NCBI RefSeq assembly: GCF_000746845.1
Contig: NZ_KN050846.1
Location: forward strand, 565,394-629,393
DNA length: 64,000 bases
Source of the DNA: Altibacter lentus
GTDB taxonomy: Bacteria; Bacteroidota; Bacteroidia; Flavobacteriales; Flavobacteriaceae
Direction of reading: 5' to 3'
A program made the translations under genes and the position numbers. Positions within the stretch are counted from its first letter, which is position 1; each line of letters starts with the position of its first letter. Shown in pieces: positions 17,734-27,621 of this stretch. Below the pieces are notes generated by a model that was given only the letters and a program-made list of their open reading frames with translations, did not search any database and had not been told where the DNA came from.

Positions 17734-20700
17734 TTGCTGCTTGTGCTTTTAGTTATTATCCTTTCTATTCCTTCCGTTCAAACCTATGTTGCTAAAAAAG
17801 TAACAGACAATCTCAATGAAACCTACGGAACACACATTGAAATAAAGCGCCTTGGCCTGAATTGGAAAGGAGAAGTGGATATTCGAGAGGTGTATATTGC
17901 CGATCATCATGAGGATACACTTATTTACGCAGACCGATTAGAGACCAACATTGTAAACTTCCAGAATTTAATAAAAGGAGATCTGGGCTTCGGCAATATT
18001 GACCTTGAAAGAGCAAAGCTCTATGTTACCACCTACAAAGACGAAGAAACAGACAATCTTACCATTTTTGCTGAAAAGTTCGATACCGGACAAAAAAGTG
18101 AAAGTCCTTTCTCCCTGTTCAGTAATGACGTGAGTCTTACGGAAAGTGTGGTGAAAATCACCAATGAAAATCTTGAGAATCCTAACGTTTTCCACCTTAG
18201 GGATGTAAATCTACTGGCGAACGACTTCAAGATCACAGGACCCGAAATTGAAGCTTCCATAAGATCTTTATCCTTGGACGCCGAGCGCGGTTTTATAATT
18301 AAGGATCTAAAAAGTGATTTCTCGTATACGCTTACTGAAATGCGATTTGAAGCACTCACCCTTATTACTGAAGCATCCACGATCACAGGAGACATTATTT
18401 TAAGCTATCCCGACGGAAATCTATCCGACTTTGAAAAAGGAGTGATCATCACTGCTAATTTCAACGATTCGAAGCTCTCGACCAACGATCTAAACAGTTT
18501 TTATAATGAATTTGGTCCCGACCAAGTAATTAGTATCGATGGAAACTTTAAGGGAACCTTGAACGATTTCGAGTTTACCAATGCCCGGCTCGCCACAGGT
18601 GACACTCAAGTGTCGGGTGATTTTACGGTAAAAGACATCTTAGCTGTGGACACCGACTATTCCATAAAAGCCGAAGGACACGCTATTACCACCAATTACT
18701 ACGATCTGCGCCGTTTTATGCCCCGTATTTTGGGAGATGTCATTCCGAAGGAACTAAAAGACCTGGGAACATTCACCTTTTCGGGGAATACGACCATCAC
18801 CACGACCGATCTGTTAACTAACAGCGTCATCTCATCGGGGATTGGGGGCGCAAAAGTAGATCTAAGTGTCGGGAATATTAATAATTTCGATTATGCCTAC
18901 TACAAAGGGAACATCGTACTCAATAACTTTTCATTAGGAAAGATAGCCGGAACCAGTTCCTTAGGGAAGGTGACAGCAAATCTTAAGGTAGACGGGCGGG
19001 GCTTCTCGCAAGAATCTGTCAACACGGGTATCACAGGAACTATCTCGTCACTTACTTTTGAAGGGTATAACTACAAAAAGATCAACATCTCGGGTAATTT
19101 GAGGAATCCGCTTTTTGATGGTGAACTTACCATTGACGATCCCAATCTAAAGATGGAGTTCAAAGGGCTTGTAGATGTTTCGAAAGATGCTAATCAATAC
19201 GATTTTGAAGCCGATGTGGAATTCGCCGAGCTCAATCAACTGAATTTATTTACAAGAGACAGTATTTCAGTTTTTGCCGGTAAGATAATCATGGATATGG
19301 AAGGGACAACGGTGGATGATGCACGGGGTACCATTACCTTTAACCAAACGTTCTACCAGAATGCAGATGACGATTTTTTCTTTGACGACTTTACCATCAT
19401 CTCCAGTTTCGAAGGACCCGTTCGTACTATTGAGATCAATTCGCCAGACATCATCACCGGAAAGATCACCGGAGAATTTCTGCTTGAAGATATCCCAAAT
19501 CTCTTTGTGAACGGAATTGGAAGTATCTACACCAATTACATCCCGCAGGAAGTAACAACCGATCAATACATAGACTACGAGTTCAAGGTGTTTAATAAGA
19601 TCGTGGAAGTGTTTGTACCACAGCTTCAGTTAGGGGAGAATACAAGAATAAAAGGATCGGTATCTTCCGATGAATCAAAATTCCAGCTCGATTTCCGCTC
19701 CCCGGAGATCATCGTACTGGACAATTACCTGTCGAGGGTGAACATTCAGGTAGACAACGACAACCCTATTTACAACGCCTATATTTCGGTAGATTCGGTA
19801 TACACAGGTTTTTATAATCTCACGGATGTGAATGTAATTAATAAGACTATCAATGATACCCTATACATTCGTTCAGAATTTAAAGGCGGCAAGAAAAAGG
19901 AAGATCTCTTCAACTTAGCCCTATTCCATACCATCAACGAACAAGGGAAGTCGGTGGTAGGTGTAAAAAGATCTGATATTACCTTTAAAGACAATGTATG
20001 GTATATCAACGAGAAGAACAACGATTTGAACAAGGTTGTGTTCGATGATAACTTCAAGGATGTTCGAATAGATTCGCTTGTATTTAGTCATAACAACGAA
20101 ATCATCCAGTTGGCTGGGACCCTTCGGGATTCTACCTTTAAGAATATAAAGCTTCAGTTCAATGATGTGAACATTGGAAACATCACACCGGACATCGACA
20201 GCCTGCGGCTTCAGGGAAATGTGAATGGAAAATTAGATTTCCTTCAGAAGAATGGAGCCTACTATCCAAACAGTGAGGTAACCATCGACAACGTGATCAT
20301 TAATGATGTGGCCTTTGGTGATCTTGACTTAGCGGTAAGGGGCAATGAGAATCTTACCAACTACAGTATCAACACCTCCTTGACCAATAACAATGTGAAG
20401 TCGATCAATGCGGTTGGAAACATTGACGTATCACCGGAGAATCCTCAAATCCGCCTCGATGTAGACCTGAACGATTTCAACATGCACGCCTTTAGCCCGT
20501 TTGGTGCTGATGTGATTTCAAACATTCGAGGGTTGGCCTCCGGGAACATTCGCGTTTCCGGTAATTACAAATCGCCCGATATTTTCGGGCGAGTCGCTCT
20601 TGAGGAAGCAGGTCTGAGGATTCCATACTTGAACACCGATTTTGACCTGGACAACGCTACACAGATCATTTTAACGAAGAATAAGTTCGATCTGGGTCGC

Positions 20701-22128
20701 ACAGAGATAACCGATACTAAATACGGGACGACCGGAACGCTCTCCGGAAATGCTACACATACCAATTTTGGCAACTGGGAGCTGGACCTCAATATCGATG
20801 CGCCGGACCGGCTTCTTGTTCTGGATACAGAGCCCGCTGAAGATGCACTGTATTACGGTACAGCCTTTATAAGCGGGACTGCTGCCATTCGAGGGCCTGT
20901 GGAAGAATTAGTCATAGATGTAGTCGCTACCACCGAAGAAGGAACCACCTTTAAAATTCCGCTAAGTGATACAGAGTCTATAGGTGATGACTCATTTATA
21001 AAATTTTTGTCACCCAAAGAAAAGCAGGCGCGTATTAGCGGTGAGACGATCGTTTCTGAAGAAGTTAAAGGATTATCCTTGAATTTTGAATTGGACATTA
21101 ATGACAAAGCTGAAGTTGAAGTGGTGGTGGACCAGGTGAATAATTCTACCTTAAAAGGTCGTGGTGCCGGGATCTTGCTCATTGAAATCAATACCCTCGG
21201 AAAGTTTAGAATGTGGGGAGATTTCTTGGTGATTAGTGGTGAATACGATTTCCGGTACGGAGGGATCATTCAAAAGACCATACAAGTAGTTCCCGGCGGA
21301 AGCATAACGTGGGACGGAAGCCCGGAGCGTGCTAATTTAGATTTAAGCGCGCTGTATTCAACGCAAGCCAATCCGTCAATACTGCTGGACAATCCTGCCG
21401 TGAACCGAAAAATTCCTGTAGAAGTGTATATAGACCTTACCGGCGAGCTCATTCAACCCGACATCAATTTCCGTATAGATTTTCCAAGAGTTAGTTCTAT
21501 TGTAAAGAGCGAACTGGAATACAAGCTTCAAAATGCCGAACAACGTGAGAAGCAGGCGCTCTTCTTGTTAGCATCAGGTTCTTTTGTGAATGACAATTAT
21601 GAAGGTTCCAATGCTTTTACCGGCACGTTGGTGGAACGTGTCTCCGGACTGGTTAACGAGATCTTTGCCGATCAGGACAGCAAGTTCCGCGTGGGACTTG
21701 ATTATTCCCAAGGGTCCCGATTACCAAATCAGGAAACAGCAGATCGCTTTGGGATTACGCTCTCCACACAAATCAATGAACGTATTCTCATCAACGGTAA
21801 AGTAGGGGTACCGGTAGGAGGGGTGAACGAGACTGCCGTGGCGGGAGACATCGAAGTACAATGGTTGGTGAATGAGGATGGTAGTTTGCGTATAAACTTC
21901 TTCAACCGACAAGCAGATATTCAATTTATTGGAGAAGATCAGATCTTCGAACAGGGTGCAGGAGTTTCGTACACGGTAGATTTTGATACGTTTGCTGAAC
22001 TGGTCAACAAACTTTTCAATAGAAAACTCACCAAAGAATCTGATGAACTCCTTCCTGTAACTCCGGACGACGACACAATGCCTGCAGATTTCAACACTCA
22101 AGGCACACGTGAGAATGAAGAAAATTAA
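17734..22128 (+). CDS. TamB-like translocation/assembly protein
   Basis: The product has at least 1464 residues, with an N-terminal signal anchor, a long repetitive beta-rich AsmA/DUF490-type body and the C-terminal TamB domain (SGEYDFRYGGII, VVPGGSITWDGSPERANLDLSA, near residue 1200). It should span the periplasm and move lipids or outer-membrane proteins, as TamB does. The start is uncertain: the first TTG is at 17734, yet the frame is open back to 17680 and reads KRIKKLRKIILRTFAIIV, a positively charged lead-in that TamB homologues have. No ATG, GTG or TTG lies in that stretch, so initiation may use ATC or another non-standard codon. The gene is convergent with ridA; their stop codons nearly touch. 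Confidence 0.9.
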   Translation: MLLVLLVIILSIPSVQTYVAKKVTDNLNETYGTHIEIKRLGLNWKGEVDIREVYIADHHEDTLIYADRLETNIVNFQNLIKGDLGFGNIDLERAKLYVTTYKDEETDNLTIFAEKFDTGQKSESPFSLFSNDVSLTESVVKITNENLENPNVFHLRDVNLLANDFKITGPEIEASIRSLSLDAERGFIIKDLKSDFSYTLTEMRFEALTLITEASTITGDIILSYPDGNLSDFEKGVIITANFNDSKLSTNDLNSFYNEFGPDQVISIDGNFKGTLNDFEFTNARLATGDTQVSGDFTVKDILAVDTDYSIKAEGHAITTNYYDLRRFMPRILGDVIPKELKDLGTFTFSGNTTITTTDLLTNSVISSGIGGAKVDLSVGNINNFDYAYYKGNIVLNNFSLGKIAGTSSLGKVTANLKVDGRGFSQESVNTGITGTISSLTFEGYNYKKINISGNLRNPLFDGELTIDDPNLKMEFKGLVDVSKDANQYDFEADVEFAELNQLNLFTRDSISVFAGKIIMDMEGTTVDDARGTITFNQTFYQNADDDFFFDDFTIISSFEGPVRTIEINSPDIITGKITGEFLLEDIPNLFVNGIGSIYTNYIPQEVTTDQYIDYEFKVFNKIVEVFVPQLQLGENTRIKGSVSSDESKFQLDFRSPEIIVLDNYLSRVNIQVDNDNPIYNAYISVDSVYTGFYNLTDVNVINKTINDTLYIRSEFKGGKKKEDLFNLALFHTINEQGKSVVGVKRSDITFKDNVWYINEKNNDLNKVVFDDNFKDVRIDSLVFSHNNEIIQLAGTLRDSTFKNIKLQFNDVNIGNITPDIDSLRLQGNVNGKLDFLQKNGAYYPNSEVTIDNVIINDVAFGDLDLAVRGNENLTNYSINTSLTNNNVKSINAVGNIDVSPENPQIRLDVDLNDFNMHAFSPFGADVISNIRGLASGNIRVSGNYKSPDIFGRVALEEAGLRIPYLNTDFDLDNATQIILTKNKFDLGRTEITDTKYGTTGTLSGNATHTNFGNWELDLNIDAPDRLLVLDTEPAEDALYYGTAFISGTAAIRGPVEELVIDVVATTEEGTTFKIPLSDTESIGDDSFIKFLSPKEKQARISGETIVSEEVKGLSLNFELDINDKAEVEVVVDQVNNSTLKGRGAGILLIEINTLGKFRMWGDFLVISGEYDFRYGGIIQKTIQVVPGGSITWDGSPERANLDLSALYSTQANPSILLDNPAVNRKIPVEVYIDLTGELIQPDINFRIDFPRVSSIVKSELEYKLQNAEQREKQALFLLASGSFVNDNYEGSNAFTGTLVERVSGLVNEIFADQDSKFRVGLDYSQGSRLPNQETADRFGITLSTQINERILINGKVGVPVGGVNETAVAGDIEVQWLVNEDGSLRINFFNRQADIQFIGEDQIFEQGAGVSYTVDFDTFAELVNKLFNRKLTKESDELLPVTPDDDTMPADFNTQGTRENEEN

Positions 22129-22129
22129 A

Positions 22130-22510
22130 TTACAGTGAAGCGATCATAGAGATCTCGACATTTACGTATTTCGGCAAATTTGCTACTTCTACTGTTTCAC
22201 GCGCCGGTGCGGTTGCTTCATCAAAATACTGCCCATATACTTCGTTGATGGCGCCAAAGTTCTTCATATCACTTATAAAGATGGACGTTTTAAGAACGTG
22301 TTCAAACGTCATGCCTGCAGCTGCAAGGACAGCTTTAAGATTCTCCATTACCAGTTTGGTTTCGGTAGTAATGTCATCGGTTCTCAAAGCTCCTGTCTTC
22401 GGGTCCAAAGCGATTTGTCCCGAGGTGAATAACAGATTGCCTTTTAGTACAGCTTGGTTATATGGGCCAATGGGTGCAGGTGCGTTGTCGGTTTGAATGA
22501 TCTTTTTCAT
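22130..22510 (-). CDS. ridA: RidA family 2-iminopropanoate/2-iminobutanoate deaminase
   Basis: The 126-residue protein is a canonical RidA/YjgF trimer subunit: APAPIGPYNQAV at the start, LFTSGQIALDP, the catalytic Arg in APARETVEVANLPK, and VNVEISMIAS with the conserved Glu at the end. It hydrolyses reactive enamines and imines released by PLP enzymes such as threonine dehydratase. It lies 18 bases downstream of the lptD-like gene on the same strand, so is probably co-transcribed. Confidence 0.94.
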   Translation of the reverse strand: MKKIIQTDNAPAPIGPYNQAVLKGNLLFTSGQIALDPKTGALRTDDITTETKLVMENLKAVLAAAGMTFEHVLKTSIFISDMKNFGAINEVYGQYFDEATAPARETVEVANLPKYVNVEISMIASL

Positions 22511-22528
22511 GGTTGAAATAAATTACGG

Positions 22529-25246
22529 TTATAACTGTCGGTCTGATTCTCTTCTCTTGTCGTATTTAATGTCACTTAATACTGAAGATTTGATACCTAT
22601 GTAAAAGTACCAGGAGGTATTTATACTCCCTATAGGGGTCCAGTTAAAGCTCATCTGCCAGCTTTCGAGATCACGCTGAAACCTGAACTGCGTTAGCGTT
22701 ACACCTTTGTTCTTAAAATCGTAGCCCGAAGAAACACCAACGCGCCATCGGGGAGACAATTCCAAATTAGTGCTCACCATGAGTGATTGCGAGGAGATCT
22801 CATTCTGTCGTTGGTTGTTGGAATAGGTCATGGTGTACGCGAGTCTAAAGTCCCATGGGATCTTGTAATTGTACCAGCCAATATCGGTCTTATCTTCGTC
22901 TTCATCATCTTCCTTGTAGATATTACCGTCGTAAATATCGGTAGTTTCTCCAAACAGATCATCGGGGCGCCCACCGTTTCTAAAGGTCTCATCTTCAAAT
23001 GCCTTTGGATCATCGTCCTTTTTTCCTTCAAAATCCGTACTCGAAAAAGAATAATTAATACTCACGTTGGCATTTGTCAATCGAAACAGACTCCCACCGT
23101 TGTTTATATTCCATACATCGATCTCTCGGTTATTGCTGTTCAGGGCATACGGATTCAAGGTTCCGCTAAAGTTAAAATCCAATCGGTCCACGATAGGGAT
23201 GCTACCGGTTACTCGAAGCGGTTGCCAATTGAGCGAATCTGACACAAGGTTATATGCTGTACTGAAATTGAAATTATTGAGCAGGATCACTTTTTTAGGT
23301 TCTGTGGCTGTGGTGTCCCTGTCACGTATCTTGGCTTCAAAAGTATTGCTCAATGATATTCCAATGTTACTGGAATAATTCTGGCCGGGAGCACCATAGA
23401 TCGAATTCTGAAACCTGGAATACTGAACGATCTCATCGTTAACAGTAGGATCTGCTGTGGCAGGGATCACATACTCGTCGTAATATTGATCGAAACCCGG
23501 GTTAATATTGTAACTCACTGAAGGTCGCATGACATGTCGAAGCGCCTGTATCTTTTTATCCGTTCCGAAATTGAACAAACCATAAACAGTGGTTCCTAAA
23601 CTCGTAGAAAAATTATACGTGAGATATCTGTCAAATCCGGGAATGGTATCCTCTACAACTCCTCCAATACCATCATTGAGCGTAGCATCATAACGCCGTT
23701 CGATGGTTTTTAAAACCCATACTTCCTGAAGATTCGTCCCTGCAGACGCACTAATATAATTAAGTATTTTGAAGTTGGTCGATACAGGAATGTTGTGTCG
23801 CGCTCCCACCTGGGCCGTTTCGAACATTTCGGGCTTGAAGAATAGAGAATCGACCGTGCTGAACCGGTTCTCGGCAGCAACATTGTATTGAAAATTGATA
23901 TTTTGAAACGCACCACGCTTTACACCGGTACCGGGCGCAAAAGGAAAGATCCTAGAAACATTAGCATCTATATTAGGTAAGGACATCGTGATTTCCTGAG
24001 TGTTGGTATTTTGGCTGTGCGTACCTGCAAGTGTAAAATTAACCTGAGGCTCTCCTTCAAAGGTTTTTGAATACGATACGGATGAGTTCAAGGTGTTCAC
24101 CAGAGCACTGGCGTTGTTGGTTTGGTTGATCGATTGTTGAAAATAGCGGCTACTTCCCAAATTTACCGAAGCCGAAAAGGTCGAAGACGGACTCGCTTTT
24201 TGGTCCTGTGTGTGGCTCCAGCGAATGTTGTATACCGAACTCTGACTAAAATCAGGGAAGCCGCGTTCACTATTGATAAGATTCTCATAGCGCACACTTA
24301 CATTCCCCCGAAACTTATACCGCACCAGATAGGCCGATTCTCCCCGTAATCCATAACTGCCGTTCGTGTAATAATCCCCTAAGACCGTGAGGTCCAAATA
24401 ATCGTTGATGGCAAAATAATAACCCCCGTTCTGAAAAAAGAATCCGCGATTGCTGTTCTCTCCTATGGTGGGAATGATAAATCCGGAAGCACGATCTTCA
24501 GTGAGAGGAAAATATGCGAACGGCAATCCCACAGGTGTAGGCACATCGGCTATATACATATTGGTCAAACCGGTTACGATCTTCTTCTTAGGAACGAACT
24601 TTGCTCTACGCGTGTAAAAATAATATTCCGGATCTTCGATGTTCTTGGAGGTCGTGAACTTCACATTCCGAAGAAAATAAACCGAATCATTTTCCTTCTT
24701 CGTCGCTTCAGCGATCACGTTAAAACCATTCTGTTCGGTGCGGGTATTATAGACGATCGCTTTCTTCGTTTTGGTATTGAAACGCAAAGAATCGGGCTCG
24801 GCTCTGTTACCGCCTTGCACAAATATAGGGCGTTGAGAATAGACCCCGGCACTGTCGATCCCTTTGGCCGTTACTTCGTTCTTGTTGTAATCCAGAATGA
24901 TCAAACCGGCATCAATGCGCATATCGCCATAGACAATATATGCTTTGTTGTACATGTAGACCTTGTTGCTCTTGCGGTCCAGATACACATAGTCCTCACC
25001 ATAGTAATCTACCACATCGTCAAGAAATTCCTTTTGCGGAACAATAGTATCTGTGCGCACGGTATCTGCGACCACCTCGGTCGTTTCCGGCAGTATATCC
25101 CGCACAGGAACTGTGACGGAATCTTCTTTTGCTTCGGAAGGCAGGTTCACCTCGTTTTTGGAAGGAATGTCCTGCGAATATAGTACAGCACTGCAGGAAA
25201 GCAGAAGTGTGAGAAAAATCGGAAAAAATTGCCGTTTGGTTTGCAA
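22529..25246 (-). CDS. LptD-like LPS-assembly outer-membrane protein
   Basis: The 905-residue protein has a signal peptide (FFPIFLTLLLSCSAVLYSQ), an OstA-like jellyroll (about 90-230, YLDRKSNKVYMYNKAYIVYGD) and a long antiparallel beta-barrel with alternating aromatic strands ending in WYFYIGIKSS. This is the Bacteroidota LptD architecture that inserts lipopolysaccharide into the outer leaflet. The C-terminus lies a few residues after the last strand. The start is a TTG; the frame extends upstream with no ATG, so initiation may be a little further up. It diverges from the amidase gene across about 245 bases, and ridA follows it. Confidence 0.9.
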   Translation of the reverse strand: MQTKRQFFPIFLTLLLSCSAVLYSQDIPSKNEVNLPSEAKEDSVTVPVRDILPETTEVVADTVRTDTIVPQKEFLDDVVDYYGEDYVYLDRKSNKVYMYNKAYIVYGDMRIDAGLIILDYNKNEVTAKGIDSAGVYSQRPIFVQGGNRAEPDSLRFNTKTKKAIVYNTRTEQNGFNVIAEATKKENDSVYFLRNVKFTTSKNIEDPEYYFYTRRAKFVPKKKIVTGLTNMYIADVPTPVGLPFAYFPLTEDRASGFIIPTIGENSNRGFFFQNGGYYFAINDYLDLTVLGDYYTNGSYGLRGESAYLVRYKFRGNVSVRYENLINSERGFPDFSQSSVYNIRWSHTQDQKASPSSTFSASVNLGSSRYFQQSINQTNNASALVNTLNSSVSYSKTFEGEPQVNFTLAGTHSQNTNTQEITMSLPNIDANVSRIFPFAPGTGVKRGAFQNINFQYNVAAENRFSTVDSLFFKPEMFETAQVGARHNIPVSTNFKILNYISASAGTNLQEVWVLKTIERRYDATLNDGIGGVVEDTIPGFDRYLTYNFSTSLGTTVYGLFNFGTDKKIQALRHVMRPSVSYNINPGFDQYYDEYVIPATADPTVNDEIVQYSRFQNSIYGAPGQNYSSNIGISLSNTFEAKIRDRDTTATEPKKVILLNNFNFSTAYNLVSDSLNWQPLRVTGSIPIVDRLDFNFSGTLNPYALNSNNREIDVWNINNGGSLFRLTNANVSINYSFSSTDFEGKKDDDPKAFEDETFRNGGRPDDLFGETTDIYDGNIYKEDDEDEDKTDIGWYNYKIPWDFRLAYTMTYSNNQRQNEISSQSLMVSTNLELSPRWRVGVSSGYDFKNKGVTLTQFRFQRDLESWQMSFNWTPIGSINTSWYFYIGIKSSVLSDIKYDKRRESDRQL

Positions 25247-25492
25247 TGCTACGATGCTGTTATTTTGTAATTTTCGGTATAAAAAATATAATTTAGCTGG
25301 GTACTGTAGAATTATACTAATTAGACCGTGGAACTTTCATTAAGTTTCTTCAATTTTGCCAAAAAGTACAGCTGAAAACCTGAAACACATTTGGCTTAGT
25401 TTTTGAAACCTCAAAATTAAGCATATTTTTTGGGCTGTGTTTTTTAAATATGCATTTTTAAAATATCAATTTCTAACTGTCGTTATACCTAT

Positions 25493-26614
25493 ATGAAAAC
25501 GAAACTTTTGTCTTTTTTCGTACTTGCCACCGGCCTCTTGTTATTTACTTCATTCACTAATTCCAAAAATTCTTCAGTAAAACCCTTTGTAGTTGTTTTG
25601 GACGCCGGACATGGAGGACATGATAGTGGCAACGTAGGCAACGGGTATAAAGAAAAAGAAATTGCCTTAAACATTGTATTACAGATAGGTGCCATAATAG
25701 AAAAAGACCCGAATATTAAAGTAATATACACGCGTAAATCCGATGTTTTTATTGATTTATGGGAACGGGGTGCGATCGCAAATAGAGCAGATGCCGATCT
25801 TTTTGTCTCTGTACATTGCAATGCGCACCATTCTCAAGCGTCTGGCACAGAAACCTTTGTTTTGGGGCTACATGCCAATGAACGGAATTTAGAGGTCGCC
25901 AAGAAGGAAAATGAAGTAATTTTTCTGGAAGAAAATTATAAAGAAAATTATACAGGATACGACCCCAACGCACCAGAATCTTTTATTGGCTTGACCCTAA
26001 TGCAAGAAGAGTATTTAGATCAAAGTATCATGCTCGCCAGTTTAATTCAGAATAATTTTACCAATAAGTTGAAACGGAAAGATAGAAGTGTGAAGCAAGC
26101 AGGATTTATCGTTCTCCATCAAACCTACATGCCTAGTGTACTTATAGAAACAGGTTTTCTTACCAATAATAGTGAAGGGGCTTATCTCAATTCTAAGAAA
26201 GGCCAATCAGAGATGGCTATTTCCATAGCGGAAGGAATTCTTACATACTACAAGAATATTGCATTAGGTACGCCAAAAGCAAAGAATCCTGTAATAACGC
26301 AACAGGAGATCGACAAAGCCATAGAAACCACCGAAGAGAAGATTTATAAAGATGTAACCTTTAAAGTCCAGCTTGCTGCAAGCAGTAAAAAGATAGATAC
26401 CAAAGCGTCGAATTTTAAAGGCCTCAAAGACATAAGCCGGGATAAGGAAGACGGTCTTTTTAAATATTACTACGGAGAAACTTCAGACTACCATAAGATC
26501 GAACTTATGAAAGCCTTTGCGCGAGAGAAAGGATATTCTTCCTGTTATGTCGTTGCCTTTAAAGACGGGAAAAAAGTTAAACTTTCCGAAGTCTTAAATT
26601 CCGAAGATAAATAA
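25493..26614 (+). CDS. N-acetylmuramoyl-L-alanine amidase (Amidase_3)
   Basis: The 373-residue exported enzyme has a signal peptide (MKTKLLSFFVLATGLLLF) and an Amidase_3 zinc domain: VVLDAGHGGHDSG with His40, a metal-binding Glu in GYKEKEIALN (54 or 56), SVHCNAH with His108, and the catalytic Glu in LIETGFLTN. It cleaves the MurNAc-L-Ala amide to split septal murein. The C-terminal 90 residues (TFKVQLAASSKKID, YYYGETSDYHKIE) look like a SPOR-type or SPOR-like peptidoglycan-binding domain. It is followed by the MlaD-like gene 53 bases later, so the two likely form an operon opposite lptD. Confidence 0.92.
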   Translation: MKTKLLSFFVLATGLLLFTSFTNSKNSSVKPFVVVLDAGHGGHDSGNVGNGYKEKEIALNIVLQIGAIIEKDPNIKVIYTRKSDVFIDLWERGAIANRADADLFVSVHCNAHHSQASGTETFVLGLHANERNLEVAKKENEVIFLEENYKENYTGYDPNAPESFIGLTLMQEEYLDQSIMLASLIQNNFTNKLKRKDRSVKQAGFIVLHQTYMPSVLIETGFLTNNSEGAYLNSKKGQSEMAISIAEGILTYYKNIALGTPKAKNPVITQQEIDKAIETTEEKIYKDVTFKVQLAASSKKIDTKASNFKGLKDISRDKEDGLFKYYYGETSDYHKIELMKAFAREKGYSSCYVVAFKDGKKVKLSEVLNSEDK

Positions 26615-26667
26615 AGGGCTTTTTCTATATTTATTTCTAAATTTGTTTTCAACGAAAACAATACCCC

Positions 26668-27618
26668 TTGAGACTATCTAGAGAAGTTAAAACCGGAATT
26701 CTTGCTATTGGCGCTATCTTGCTGTTTATCTTTGGGTACAGTTTCCTGAAAGGCACGAACCTGCTTGAGAATCACCGTACTTTTTACGTGAAATACAAAA
26801 ATGTCGAAGGCCTGGCCAAGTCGGCTCCTGTTACCATCAACGGTCTTAAAGTCGGTAAGGTTCAAAACATCGATTTTGCAAATCAGTCTGGCGGTCTGGT
26901 AGTTGAATTTACCGTAGAAAAGGATTTCGATTTCTCCCGTAACAGTCTGGTGCGCATCTACAGTAGTGGTTTGATAGGAGGGAAGTCACTGGGTATTTTT
27001 CCTACCTACGATGTGAATAGCATCGCTCAATCCGGAGATACGCTAAAAGGAGAGATTGAAAAAGGAATGTTGGATGCCGTGACAGAACGGCTGGGTCCTC
27101 TGGAAAAGAAGGTAAATAATACATTGGCCACAGTAGATACACTTTTGCTGGCGTTTACAGATATTGTCGACGAGCCTACCAGAAATAATTTACGGGAAGC
27201 AATTCAAGGTCTTAATCGTACACTCGCTTCCTTTAACAGTGTCACCAATCGTATGGATGGACTGTTGGCAGAGAACAGCGATAAACTAAGTCGTACCTTC
27301 ACGAATCTTGATACAACTGCCGAGAATTTTGCAAAACTGTCAGATTCGCTGGCACAGATCGAAACCGGGAAGATGGTGGCCGATATGCAAGCCGTAACCG
27401 AGCAACTGAATGATATCGTTACCAGAATAAATAACGGTGAAGGTAGTGTTGGAAAACTGTTGAAAGACGATGCCCTATATCAAAATTTAGAAGGCGCTTC
27501 AAAGCAATTGGAACAACTCATGCAAGACCTGAAACTGAATCCAAAACGATACGTTCATTTTTCACTTTTCGGTAAACGACCAAAAGAATACAGTCCGCCG
27601 GAAGATCCCAACCAATAG
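26668..27618 (+). CDS. MlaD-like MCE family protein
   Basis: The 316-residue protein has an N-terminal transmembrane helix (IGAILLFIFGYSFLKG) and one MCE domain (about 37-115, VEGLAKSAPVTINGLKVGKV and SSGLIGGKSLGIFP), then a long coiled-coil-like tail. It is the periplasmic substrate-binding part of an Mla-type phospholipid transport system anchored in the inner membrane. The start is TTG, giving the conserved MRLSREVKTGILAIG. MlaE and MlaF homologues are not in the window. Its location next to the amidase and opposite lptD fits an envelope cluster. Confidence 0.9.
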   Translation: MRLSREVKTGILAIGAILLFIFGYSFLKGTNLLENHRTFYVKYKNVEGLAKSAPVTINGLKVGKVQNIDFANQSGGLVVEFTVEKDFDFSRNSLVRIYSSGLIGGKSLGIFPTYDVNSIAQSGDTLKGEIEKGMLDAVTERLGPLEKKVNNTLATVDTLLLAFTDIVDEPTRNNLREAIQGLNRTLASFNSVTNRMDGLLAENSDKLSRTFTNLDTTAENFAKLSDSLAQIETGKMVADMQAVTEQLNDIVTRINNGEGSVGKLLKDDALYQNLEGASKQLEQLMQDLKLNPKRYVHFSLFGKRPKEYSPPEDPNQ

Positions 27619-27621
27619 AAC

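Noticed and set aside
20853-21269. 138-residue minus-strand frame inside tamB
   Set aside because: Ser/Thr/Pro-rich antisense shadow of the TamB domain with no motif.
24815-25183. 122-residue plus-strand frame inside lptD
   Set aside because: Lies wholly opposite the LptD-like gene, whose protein features are clear; composition is that of an antisense shadow.
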